From the NCBI RefSeq assembly GCF_001039355.2, contig NW_019773525.1, positions 27,037 through 91,036 of the forward strand: a stretch of 64,000 nucleotides of DNA. Reading direction: 5' to 3'. The position numbers were made by a program, and so were the translations under genes. Source of the DNA: Lingula anatina (taxonomy: Eukaryota; Brachiopoda; Lingulata; Lingulida; Lingulidae). This document shows positions 1-10,013 of the stretch, in pieces; position 1 is the first letter of the stretch, and each line of letters starts with the position of its first letter. The notes beneath the pieces were generated by a model that was not told the DNA's origin, searched no databases, and worked only from the letters and a program-made list of their open reading frames with translations.

Positions 1-718
1 GTAATAACATAATACCGTTCTCGGCTCCCCACAAAGCTACACAGGACATCAGAGTTCATGGCTACTTGATACCCAAGGGGTCTCAACTAATGGCAAACTA
101 CTGGTCAGTATTCATGGACGAAACGGTTTGGCCCAATCCTCATGACTTTCAACCGATGAGATTTATGGATGACTGTGGAAACGTGAAAAATGTCGAAGGA
201 TTTATACCATTTTCGTTAGGTATTGAACTGTTTATGTCATTGTCGGAGCAAGAGATGATTGTAAAATTATATATATTAAAGAATTGTCGGCTACTTTTGT
301 TATCATACTCATCATATAGATCTATGATTAAATAAACTCCGTTCTTTATTTAGACCTTAATCGCTGCAATTTAATGCAAGCATTGTTTGATATATCAATG
401 CATTATTTTGTAATTTGCCGAAAATTTTGAAAACATACCACAACGATGAAGAATCTCATGTAGGTGCTAGTACAAAATTAGTATTGTAAATCACTATTGA
501 AGAACCTAAAATACCTATATCCTTACTGTTTTTAAGGCAAGCGTTCCTGTCCAGGAGAGAGTCTGGCCAGACCGGAGATGTTCCTGATCCTCACAGCCTT
601 GGTGCACACTTTCACGTTCCACGTGCCCCATGGAGAGGTGCTTCCGGCCCCAGTTGGTACCACCGGCTCTGTGTACGTGCCACCGAAGTTCAGCGTGTGT
701 GCCCGACCAAGATACTAA
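1..718 (+). CDS. Cytochrome P450 gene A, CYP2 clan, 3' part only
   Basis: Haem-thiolate monooxygenase, expected at the endoplasmic reticulum membrane. Only the end of exon 2 (1-219) and exon 3 (537-718) lie in the window. Exon 2 ends at a phase-1 donor (G|GTATTG), and the acceptor is TTTTTAAG|GC. The join gives PFSLGKRSCPGESL, which fits the P450 haem-ligand signature FxxGxRxCxG with Cys as the iron ligand. The preceding stretch carries the usual NxxxWxxPxxFxPxRF-like meander, here ending FQPMRF. The last exon is 182 nt, the same length as in genes B and C downstream. The 3' flank (719 to about 1290) resembles the 3' flank of gene B, so the duplicated unit includes flanking DNA. An AATAAA lies at 834-839. 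Confidence 0.9.
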
Positions 719-1223
719 AAGTTACATGAAGGACTATTAGGGGTTTCTTCTTAACCTTATTTATATCGGAAGTGGTCGTAAAAGCGTACATGTTTTGTGT
801 CAACTTTTTATTAAACATTATTTTCCTGAGTTAAATAAAGGGTAGTTGTAATTTGGATCTAATTTCAATATCAATCAGATTTGGCCAACAATTTCAAAGA
901 ATGAACAAAGAGTGACAGAAAAATTTTCAATACTGTTTACATGGTATCACGTTCCCAGGCGCAAAAAAAATTTAATCAAACTCATTCAAAGTGCGTCAGG
1001 TCCCATGACAATAACATAAATTTACAACGGTTTCCAGCACAATGCAAAAAATCAAGAAAACGCATTCAAAGCGAAACATGCAGTTCTCTTTTTTTCCTTA
1101 GCGAGAATGCAAATATGACTATTTATGGTGAAAAGCAAACAGTGGCACTACATTAGCAAGGTGCTTGTTATATGATCACAACTGACAACTGATTTCTTGT
1201 GGTCATAGTGTTATCCTGCTGTC

Positions 1224-1280
1224 TATATATACTCGCTTGACACGCAGCAAATATGGGCTGAAGCAAGGTTGCAGTAAAAG
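1224..1280 (+). promoter_or_regulatory. Likely promoter TATA box and non-coding leader of P450 gene B
   Basis: TATATATA at 1224-1231 is followed about 25-50 nt later by a short stretch ending GCAGTAAAAG|GTATAT, which reads as a splice donor at 1280/1281. The same arrangement, with nearly the same bases, recurs before gene C (4682-4747). A promoter followed by a small non-coding exon spliced to the ATG exon would explain why both are conserved. This is inference: they could also simply be hitchhiking duplicated DNA. Confidence 0.4.
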
Positions 1281-1828
1281 GTATATAGAAAAAATCATAT
1301 TTTGGTATATGTATTTTAATATATATTTCTGATTATTTCTGAAAGCGTTAAATGTTTTTATACAATAATATTCTAGTTGTTAAAAAGGCACATTACTAAT
1401 CATATGTACTATCAATAAATGCAGATTAGTAAGAATTTACTGATTTTCTTTTTCATAATTTTATAAACTAAAGAATTATTTCCTCTTAGTGGGCCCTTTT
1501 CTACGGGGTTCATGAAGGACTGTGTACATTGTACTACAGGGTATTCGGTTAATATTAACTGATCTATGCAGCTTATTTTTGTTACGTAGACACATACTGG
1601 TAGTCATAAGCATACCTGTATAACAGACGACTCTACAATGCATTGAAGACAAGTAAAAAAAAAAAATCACATGATAGTTATAACCGCCATAATGTTTTCA
1701 AGTGTATACAATGCAACACAAAGGTATCCAAAATTAGACTACCGTCATTTCGATCATCACGCAAGTCACGTAATGTTATGGCTGCATAATATGTTTGTAC
1801 GTATACGGGTACGCATACCAGTTTCGCA

Positions 1829-4064
1829 ATGGCTTCGATGAGAGCATCATACGGCGATTTTCTTGATATGTCAATAGTACTGTGCACGGTGGCATTTCTT
1901 TTACTCCTTTTGCTTGCAAGGCAGCGAGATCGTTTCAACCTCCCTCCTGGCCCGTGGGGTTTCCCGGTTGTCGGCGTCTTACCCCTCCTCGACAAAGATC
2001 CCCAGCTGACTATGATGAAATGGGCCAAGAAGTATGGCAACATTTTCACCGTCAAAATGGGAACCACAACAACGGTTATATTGAACGGTTATGAAGCTAT
2101 CCGAGATGTGTTTCAGAGACAGGGAGCCTCATCTTCTGGCAGGCCGCATCTTCCGGCCTTTGGGTTTCTCCGTGGGAAAGGTAGGTTACAGAGAAATTTG
2201 ACTTTATGGTGTCAAAAAAAAAAAAAAAATAAAAATAAAAATAAAATAATAATAATAATAAAATAAAATGATAATAAAATAAAATAAAAAATAATAATGA
2301 TAATAATAAATTAAAATAAATAAATAAATAAACACAGACAAGACAGAAAGTGTCATGTCAACAATATATTACTGTAGAGGTAGACATTCCTTTAATTTAC
2401 ATACGTTCTATGTAGAATTGCTCGTCTCTGAGGTGTTCTGGATATTTTTCTCTTTCTCACTTCTCTTTCCCCTCATTATGTCTCCCCAACAATTTCAAGA
2501 CAGTCCTTCTAAAACATTCTGTACCTATGGACTTAATCAAACCTCTTTATGGCCTCAGATCAAACACAGTTCCAGAATGATCAGGCGTAATGATTGAACA
2601 GAGATCAATATATATTATTATATATCTTCCAGGTATATTATGCGCTGATTACAACAAGGCATTTAAACGACAGCGAGAGTTTATCATAAAATATTTGTCA
2701 AAGCTTGACGTGGAAAAGCACATTGAAGATGAAGTCGACGCTCTTATGCAATACATAAGGCACAAAAACGGACAGCCGTTCGACTTCAACAGTGCTGTTA
2801 GTGCTTCCACATCTAACATCATAGGGGCCATATTGTTTGGCAGCAGACAGGAATACGACGACCCAGACTTCCAAGCGTTAATTAATGCCTACCACCACGC
2901 GATCAAACTAAGTAGCCAAGCCTCCATCCAGAACTTTCTTCCGTTTCTGTGGTTTTTGCCTCAGTGCAGAAAATTGTCAATTGCCTGGGAAGCTTTCGCA
3001 GAAGCCGTTAACCGAATTCTGGAAAAGCATAAAAAGGGTTACAGGCCATTGGCAACACGAGGGCTTACTGATGCTATGATGCATCAAATAAACATGAACG
3101 ATTTGAATGAAGGGTCATTGTTCGACTTCGATGATGTCAAAGGTAATTGTCAAACTTTGTATGCCAGCGGTTCGGAAAGGGTCGCGGCAGTTTTGACATG
3201 GGGGATGCTGTTCTTGTTGTCTTATCCAGATGTCTGCAACAAGCTTCAATCAGAGTTGGATGAAGTCGTGGGGAAATCACGTCGCCCAACACTTGATGAC
3301 AGGCCAAATCTTCCCTTCACTTGCGCTACCCTAATGGAAATCCAGCGTTGTAATAACACATCACCGTTCTCGGTTCCTCACAAAGCTACACAGGACATCA
3401 GAGTTCATGGTTACTTGATACCCAAGGGGACTCAACTTATGGCAAACTACTGGTCAATATTCATGAACGAAACAGTTTGGCCCAATCCATACGACTTTCA
3501 ACCGATGAGGTTTATTGACGACCGTGGCAATGTGAAAAAAGTCGAAGGATTTATACCATTTTCGTTAGGTATTTGAACTGTTATTGTCCATTTCCGGAGA
3601 AATGCATTTGTGTAAAATTAAAATTAATAAATAACGGCTAATTTTGTTGTCATACTTATCATAAGCATCTTTACAATAAAATAAACCCCGTTCTTTTATT
3701 CAAAAATAAGTTGATGCAAATTAATGCAAGTATTGTTGGTTATATTTTTGCATTTTGTATGTCATGTGCTGATGATTTGAAAACATGCCATAATATTGAT
3801 AATAGTCTCATGTACAGGGGTAAGTGCAAAATTAGTTGTAAAACACATTCGAAGAACTGAAAATATCCTTATTGTTTTCAAGGCAAGCGTTCCTGCCCAG
3901 GAGAGAGTCTTGCCAGACCGGAGATGTTTCTGATCCTCACAACCTTGGTGCACGCTTTCACGTTCCACGTGCCAGATGGAGAGGTGCTTCCGGCCCCAGT
4001 TGGTATCACCGGCGCTGTGTACATGTCGCCGAAGTTCGCCGTGTGTGCCCGACCAAAAAACTAA
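1829..4064 (+). CDS. Cytochrome P450 gene B, CYP2 clan, complete, atypical I helix
   Basis: Three coding exons: 1829-2180, 2633-3568 and 3883-4064 (352, 936 and 182 nt, both introns phase 1), giving 489 residues, a normal P450 length. It has an N-terminal hydrophobic anchor (residues about 14-30), the proline hinge LPPGPWGFP, a K-helix ExxR (MEIQR), the FQPMRF meander and the haem-binding loop PFSLGKRSCPGESL. Two departures are visible. The C-helix WxxxR is FKRQR. In the I helix, where gene C reads TGSETTSTALTW, this gene reads SGSERVAAVLTW, so the Thr that normally helps activate oxygen is missing. The reading frame is otherwise open, so it is either an altered-function P450 or a recently decaying copy. 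Intron 1 (452 bp) is swollen by an A/T-rich AATAAA-type simple repeat near 2207-2335. It follows gene A and precedes gene C in the same orientation. Confidence 0.92.
2207..2335. repeat. A-rich simple repeat (AATAAA/AAATA type)
   Basis: Low-complexity A plus T tract inside intron 1 of P450 gene B. It is absent from the equivalent, much shorter intron of gene C. Confidence 0.9.
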
Positions 4065-4681
4065 TACAATTATAAAACTTACACGAAGGACTATTAGGGG
4101 TTTGCTCTTAACATTATTCAAACATGTCAGCATCACCTTTTCTTTACATATTATATTTCTGTGTTACATAAATGGTCATTGTGGTTTGGATTTAATTTCA
4201 ATATTAATCAGATTTAGCCAATAATTCCAAAGAATCAACAAAGGGTGTCAGAAAAGTTTTAAGCACTGCTTACATGGTATCACATTTCCAAGCGCAAAAA
4301 CATTTTTCAACAAACTCATTAAAAGTGCGTCATGAAGGTCTCATCTCCCATAACAAGAAGATAAAAAAGGATAAATTGGGTAAAAACACAAATAGGCCCC
4401 TTTTACTACCTTTACAACGGTTTCCAGTACAATACAAATAATCAATAAAATGCATACAGAACGAATCATGCTGTTCTTTTTTCCTTAACAAGAATGAAAA
4501 TATAATTATTTTGGTTAAAAACAAACAGTGGCACTACCTTAGCAAAGTGGTTGTTATATAATCACCACTGACAACTGACTGGATTTCTTGTCGTTAGAGT
4601 GTCATCCTCCAGAGTGGGAAGCCGTGGGTTAATCGACCCTGTCCGGGGACAAGCTAGTTCTTTATAAACGGAACCTCCTGT

Positions 4682-4747
4682 CTATATATATATATATACC
4701 CGCTTGACAGGCAGCATGTATGGGCTGAAGCAAGGTTGTAGTAAAAG
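4682..4747 (+). promoter_or_regulatory. Likely promoter TATA box and non-coding leader of P450 gene C
   Basis: A longer TATATATA tract at 4682-4698 is followed by CGCTTGACAGGCAGC and then GTAGTAAAAG|GTATAC, a possible donor at 4747/4748. It is the counterpart of the block before gene B. The ATG exon lies 380 bp further on. Confidence 0.4.
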
Positions 4748-5126
4748 GTATACACTGTAGTTCGTGTGCTACTGGTAGCTTTCAGCGTCCCATACGGTAG
4801 CTGAACTATATTTTCTTATGAAAGGTGGGAACGTTTACAGCATTCACGTACTCGTTCATTCACGACCAAAAACATGCCATAAAAAATAAAAAAAACCTTC
4901 TAAGCAAAGTGGGGCGTGGTATAAAGAACCCACAGCCGACTTGACTTTACTGTAGCCGACTTTTGACTGGCTTTTCAAAACTGCATCTTTAATGAACGTA
5001 TTGAGTACCTTGTCTCAGCGACGTGGTGTCAAGGTTATGTACATGTCACACGATAAACCGAAAACTAAACAGACACGACCGATAACGGACAATATTTAGG
5101 TCGCTGCTGCTGCAGTAATTTTCAAA

Positions 5127-7603
5127 ATGGCCTTGCTCGAAACGCAAGTTGGCCAGCTAGTAGATACAACTCTATTATTATGCCTTCTTTTGGTGGTGCT
5201 TTTCCTAATTTTGGTGAAGGACAGCAAGAGTGTGTACCTGCCCCCGGGACCATGGGGGGTGCCAGTTTTAGGCGTTCTCCCCTTTCTTCGGAAGGATCCA
5301 CAGCTTACCTTAATGGAATGGGCTAAAAAGTATGGCAACATATTCACCGTCAAAATGGGAACCAGAACAATCGTTATGTTGAATGGTTATGAAGCTATCC
5401 GAGATGTGTTTCAGAGAAAGGGAGCATTGTCTTCTGGCAGGCCGCATCTTCTGACTTTTGATTTTCTACGCGGAAAAGGTGGGTTATAGATATTTGTATC
5501 TCGTATGGTTTCAAAGAAAAAAATTAATCCACAGGCGACACAGAGAGTGTGATTTACAATGGAAAAAAGGGACAAAATACAATGTTACAGGTAAATTCTC
5601 AAATTGGTATCTTACAGGTATATTGTGCGCTGATTACAGCAAGGGGTTTAAACGCCAGCGAGAGTTTATCATTAAATATCTGTCAAAGCTTGACGTGGAA
5701 AAGCACACAGAAGATGAAATCGACGCCCTTATCCAATACATAAGACACAAAAACGGACAACCGTTCGATTTCAACAATGCTGTAAGTGCTTCCACATCCA
5801 ACGTCATAGGGACCATATTGTTTGGTAGCAGACAGGAATATGACGATCCTGACTTCCAAGCGTTAATAAATGCTTATCACAACGCAGCCAAATTAAGTAG
5901 TCAAGCCTCCGTCCAGAACTTTCTCCCGTTTCTGTGGTTTTTGCCTCAGTGTCGAAAATTGTCAATTGCCTGGGAAGCTTTCGCAGAAGCCGTTAACCGA
6001 ATTCTGGAAAAGCACAAAATGGGTTACAACCCATTGGCAACACGAGGCCTTATTGATACAATGATGCACCAAACAAACGAGAACAACCAGAACTCAAAGT
6101 CGCTGTTTGACACTGAAGACCTCAAAGCTAATTGTCAAACATTGTACGTTACTGGATCGGAAACGACGTCGACGGCTTTGACATGGGGGATGCTTTTCTT
6201 GTTGTCTTATCCAGACGTATGCAAGAAGCTCCAATCAGAGTTGGATGAAGTTGTGGGGAAATCACGTCGCCCAACACTTGAAGACAGACCAAAGCTTCCC
6301 TTCACTTGCGCTACCCTAATGGAGTTACAGCGCTGTAATAACATAACACCGTTCTCGGCTCCCCACAAAGCTACACAGGACATCAGAGTTCATGGCTACT
6401 TGATACCCAAGGGAACTCAACTTATGGCAAACTACTGGTCAATATTCATGAACGAAAGGATTTGGTCCAATCCTCACGATTTTCAACCAATGAGGTTTAT
6501 GGACGACTGTGGCAACGTGAAAAAAGTCGAAGGATTTATACCATTTTCGTTAGGTATTGAACTGTTTATGTCACTGTCGGAGCAAGACATGGTTGTAAAA
6601 TGTTTATTTTAAAACTTGTTGGCTTCTTTTCTTATCATACTTAAGGAATCCTTCAATTAAATAAACTCCGTTCTTTATTCAGACCTCAATCGCTGCAATT
6701 CAATTCAAACATTGTTTGACACATTAACGCATTCTTCATGCCATATGCCACAACGGTGATAATAGCATAATGTAAGTGATAGCACAGAATTAGTTAAATG
6801 TTAGAGCGCATTCTCAACGAATTAAGCCAGGCTTTACAAAGCCGGTGACCTAAAAATGGCGGACGTACATGAAAGAAAAACCGCCTGATCTTTTAATAGT
6901 CTCTCCGCCTCTCACACGCCTCCCCACACGTCGTCCCTGCGGGATACAGTAATTAAATCTCGGCTCCGAACATTAATATTTCCGTGAATATCTCTGGTGA
7001 TATTATCTCCGTAGATAGTCGATTCATTGCTGCTCTACGGGCCAAATTATTCCTTTTTCGTCTCTGTTTTCAAAGATAATAGAACAGAAGAGCTTTTTTC
7101 CTTCGATCGCCTTCAGCCGCCATGCTTTCTTCACCACGAGTTTAACTGATGAGCATGCGCACTTAATATTTCTCAGGTAGCTTCCGCATGGCGAACGGAG
7201 ACGAGATTTAATTACTGTACCCCGCAGGGACAACGTGTGGGGAGGCGGAGAGACTATTAAAAGATTAGGCGGTTTTTCTTTCATGTACGTCCGCCATTTT
7301 TAGGTCACCGGCTTTGTAAAGCCTGGCTTAATTCGTTGAGAATGCGCTCTTAAACACTATTGAACACATTTCAACAACTACTGAATAACTGAAAATAACG
7401 ATTTCATTTCTTTTTTTCAAGGCAAGCGTTCCTGTCCAGGAGAGAGTCTGGCCAAACCGGAGATGTTCCTGATCCTCACAGCCTTGGTGCACACTTTCAC
7501 GTTCCAGGTGCCCGATGGAGAGGTGCTTCCGGCCCCAGTTGGTACCACCGGCTCTGTGTACGTGCCACCGAAGTTCACCGTGTGTGCCCGGCCGAGAACT
7601 TAA
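5127..7603 (+). CDS. Cytochrome P450 gene C, CYP2 clan, complete
   Basis: Coding exons 5127-5478, 5618-6553 and 7422-7603 (352, 936 and 182 nt, both introns phase 1) give 489 residues. The protein is a membrane-anchored monooxygenase. Features in order: an N-terminal transmembrane anchor (about residues 12-29); hinge LPPGPWGVPVLG; a C helix with FKRQR in place of the common WxxxR; an I helix TGSETTSTALTW with the acid-Thr pair intact; a K-helix ExxR (MELQR); the FQPMRF meander; and haem loop PFSLGKRSCPGESL with the Cys ligand. The first ATG is preceded by an A at -3 and opens directly into the anchor. Intron 2 is 868 bp against about 315 bp in genes A and B, because a 546-bp foldback element sits in it. 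Of the cluster this is the copy most likely to be fully functional. The substrate cannot be read from sequence. Confidence 0.94.
6804..7349. mobile_element. PIF/Harbinger-like MITE in intron 2 of P450 gene C
   Basis: The ends are long inverted repeats: roughly 170 bases from GAGCGCATTCTCAACGAA at the left match the reverse complement of the right end. The element is flanked by a 3-bp direct repeat TTA (6801-6803 and 7350-7352). TTA target duplications are typical of PIF/Harbinger elements. No transposase is encoded. Removing element plus one TTA accounts almost exactly for the extra length of this intron compared with its paralogues. Confidence 0.85.
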
Positions 7604-8198
7604 CAAGTTATACAAATCCCAAATCGATCCGGATTTTGCCTTTAATTTCAGTATTTTAGTATGCTTGTCTTCAATTTTATGACCCTTATTGTGTTGTGTA
7701 ATTAAAGAATTCCACATTAGGCTACTTTGCATGCTGAAACGAATTCTGTAAATGAAATATAGAGTTAATTTATCACGCGGGAAAACACATTGTACTCTTT
7801 TTTGCTTCTAAATTGTATTTGAGAAAAGGACTGGGGAGGTTGCATGTCCCTCATTACTTGCAAATGATACTACGTACCAGTATTTATTGTAATTACACAT
7901 TACACATAGCTATAGGTACAGTATATAAAACGCATTTCAAGATATATAGTTAGACCGGTAGCTTGCTTATATACCGTACATGGCGTATACACATCGTATT
8001 CATCTGTAACTTAATTAACAAGGGGACCAGATACCTCTTGTGTATGAGCTATTTTTACCATAATTTGGCGAAATGTACAAGTACATGCAATGATGAACTT
8101 TTTTACATTGTTCGGGTATATGTGTGTGTGCGTGTTTGTGCGTATGTGTGTGCGGAGTGCGGAGGAAGAAGGGACAGTGACCCGAAAGATGTGAAAAA
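7604..8198. other. Intergenic, no gene seen
   Basis: AT-rich sequence 3' of P450 gene C with a short GT-rich stretch (about 8120-8155). I see no coding exon. Confidence 0.6.
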
Positions 8199-8780
8199 AT
8201 ATACATGTATTTGTTGGATCTTAATAAAATGTAATTGGCGTTTCCTTTCTCCAGTTCATCAGACGAACTCAACTTTCCCTTCATCTAGCTAGATGAGTGC
8301 CACAGGCCTTAAAATTCCACTGAACATGTGCTGTAGGCCCTCGACATCTGCCCCACCCACCCACCCCTTTCAAAGCATATATTTCTCAGCCAATGGCTCT
8401 GTCATGTTTACATCACATCCAGTAGAATTTATTACTAGAAGTAATGTAGATATTTTGAGTAGACCTGCAAAAGGTGCTGCAGATGCCTAGGAATATTAAT
8501 AGCCTACGTAGATATCTCCATACACGTATATTTATTTGAAAATCCGCCAAAAATCGGCCAATGGGAGAGTTTCTGCCTAAACTGCTTCAAAAACAACCGT
8601 CATTTATAACAACAGTAACTATATCTAAATGAAGCGGGTGGTTGGGCTGAGAGATATAGTTGAAATGGGGTGTTCGTTCACTTCCTCAAATAAATGCGTC
8701 CTCTCTAGTCAAAGGAGCGTCTTACCTTAAAGCGATATATCAACTGGCTGCTTGCGTGTTATTAACCTATATGCTGTGAG
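8199..8780. repeat. Diverged duplicated flank, copy 1
   Basis: This stretch aligns by eye, with many substitutions and small indels, to 13545-14110. Shared landmarks include TTTCCTTTCTCCAGTYCATC, CACTGAACATGTG, AATGGCTCTGTCATGT, TCAAATAAATG and ACTGGCTGCTTGC. The second copy lies upstream of P450 gene D, so copy 1 may be the remnant flank of a lost P450 unit. Confidence 0.75.
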
Positions 8781-9234
8781 TACACTCTAAAAACACTTCG
8801 GTTAAAAAACTGGGGAAAAAATGGTTGAAACCAACCGATTCAACTGTTCAATATGTGTCCAACTAACAATCATGTTGATGTAACTGATTAACGATCGGTA
8901 GGTAAATTAACCGACCAAATCAGTTAAGTTCCAACCAGTTAATCAGTTGAAATCTACCATGACAAACAGGCTAATTTAAATTATAAAATTCCAACTGGTT
9001 TAAAACAGAATTGGGCATTCCTGCGCCTGAAGAAACCTTTGTCAAAGATAAGCACTCAGCAGCAACCGAGAAAGTGCGACTGACACAATGCAGAATAGTT
9101 AAATACCTCGATTAATGAGGTTATTCCCCGCCAGGTACGCTTGGGAATGTATCTATCTAGGAACGCTTTGTGTCGGCTTCTTAAACAAGGTCTCGTGTAC
9201 ATCAACTACACGTACTTCAGCGTTCAATGATAAG
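8781..9234. other. Non-coding, degenerate AACCAGTT-rich stretch
   Basis: Between about 8790 and 9010 the words CCAACTGGTT, AACCAGTTAA and close variants recur in both orientations, which resembles an old foldback transposon. The segment from about 9143 matches the region that begins each later array unit (11150 and 12790). No gene is seen. Confidence 0.5.
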
Positions 9235-9390
9235 AGGATGTTCGGGGACTGGCGCTGTTCGGGATGAAATGGAATTTTTTGGCTTAAGTGCTATCGATTT
9301 TTATTTGGGACATTGACATATGCATCCAAACTGGCCTCATCATAACAAGGGAGAAAGATTGTATTTGATCTCAAACCTTCCAACAAAGCT

Positions 9391-9460
9391 TCCGCGGCTC
9401 CGTGGTAACTCTGCTGCCTCGTACTTCGCGAGACACTGCTACGCGGGTTCGAATACTAGA
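9391..9460 (+). other. tRNA-like (SINE-head-like) module 1; copies at about 9738, 11385, 13033
   Basis: GGCTCCGTGGTAACTCTG resembles an RNA polymerase III A box, and GCGGGTTCGAATAC about 45 bases later resembles a B box. The spacing fits a tRNA gene. I could not fold a convincing full cloverleaf by eye, so I call this tRNA-derived rather than a functional tRNA. Confidence 0.5.
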
Positions 9461-9899
9461 ACGTCCATTGCTCTTTTTGTTGCTGGAAATCATTTCTAAA
9501 AATTTTGTTTGGTTACTATAAGAGGAAACTCGTACCTACGGAGGGTGGGAGGGTGACTCACGGCGTAATCGGTAACGTGCACGGCTGCTAGGATGTTCGG
9601 GGACTGGCGCTGTTCGGGATGAAATAAAATTTTAGGGCTACCGATTTTTATTTGGGACATTGACATATGCATCCAAACTGGCCCTCTTCATAACAAGGTA
9701 GAAAGATTGTATTTGATCTAAAAACTTCCAACAAAGCTTCCGCGGCTCCGTGGTAACTCTGCTACCTCGTACATCTCGAAACACTGCTACGAGGGTTCGA
9801 ATACTAGAAAGTCCATCGTTCTTTTTATTCCTGAGATCATTTCTAAAAAATTTGTTTGGTTACTATAAGAGGAAACTCGTATCTACGGAGGGTGGGCGG

Positions 9900-10013
9900 G
9901 TCACTCACGGCGCAATCGGTAGCGTGCACGGCTGCTAAAAAACATCCCCACATATCATCTACTATGGTAACGAATGACGAGTAGTCACGAGTTCGAATCC
10001 CGGACGAGGCATG
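9900..10013 (+). other. tRNA-like module 2; copies at about 11550 and 13195
   Basis: CGGCGCAATCGGTAGCGTG looks like a D-arm/A-box region, and GAGTTCGAATCCCGG like a T-arm/B-box region. About 75 bases separate them, long for a tRNA and suggesting an intron-like insertion or a tRNA-derived SINE. In the last copy the B-box reads GTTCAAATCC. Confidence 0.45.

Noticed and set aside
9391-10013. Functional tRNA genes
   Set aside because: Box-like motifs are present, but I could not pair a full acceptor stem and anticodon arm, and the blocks are part of an amplified repeat.
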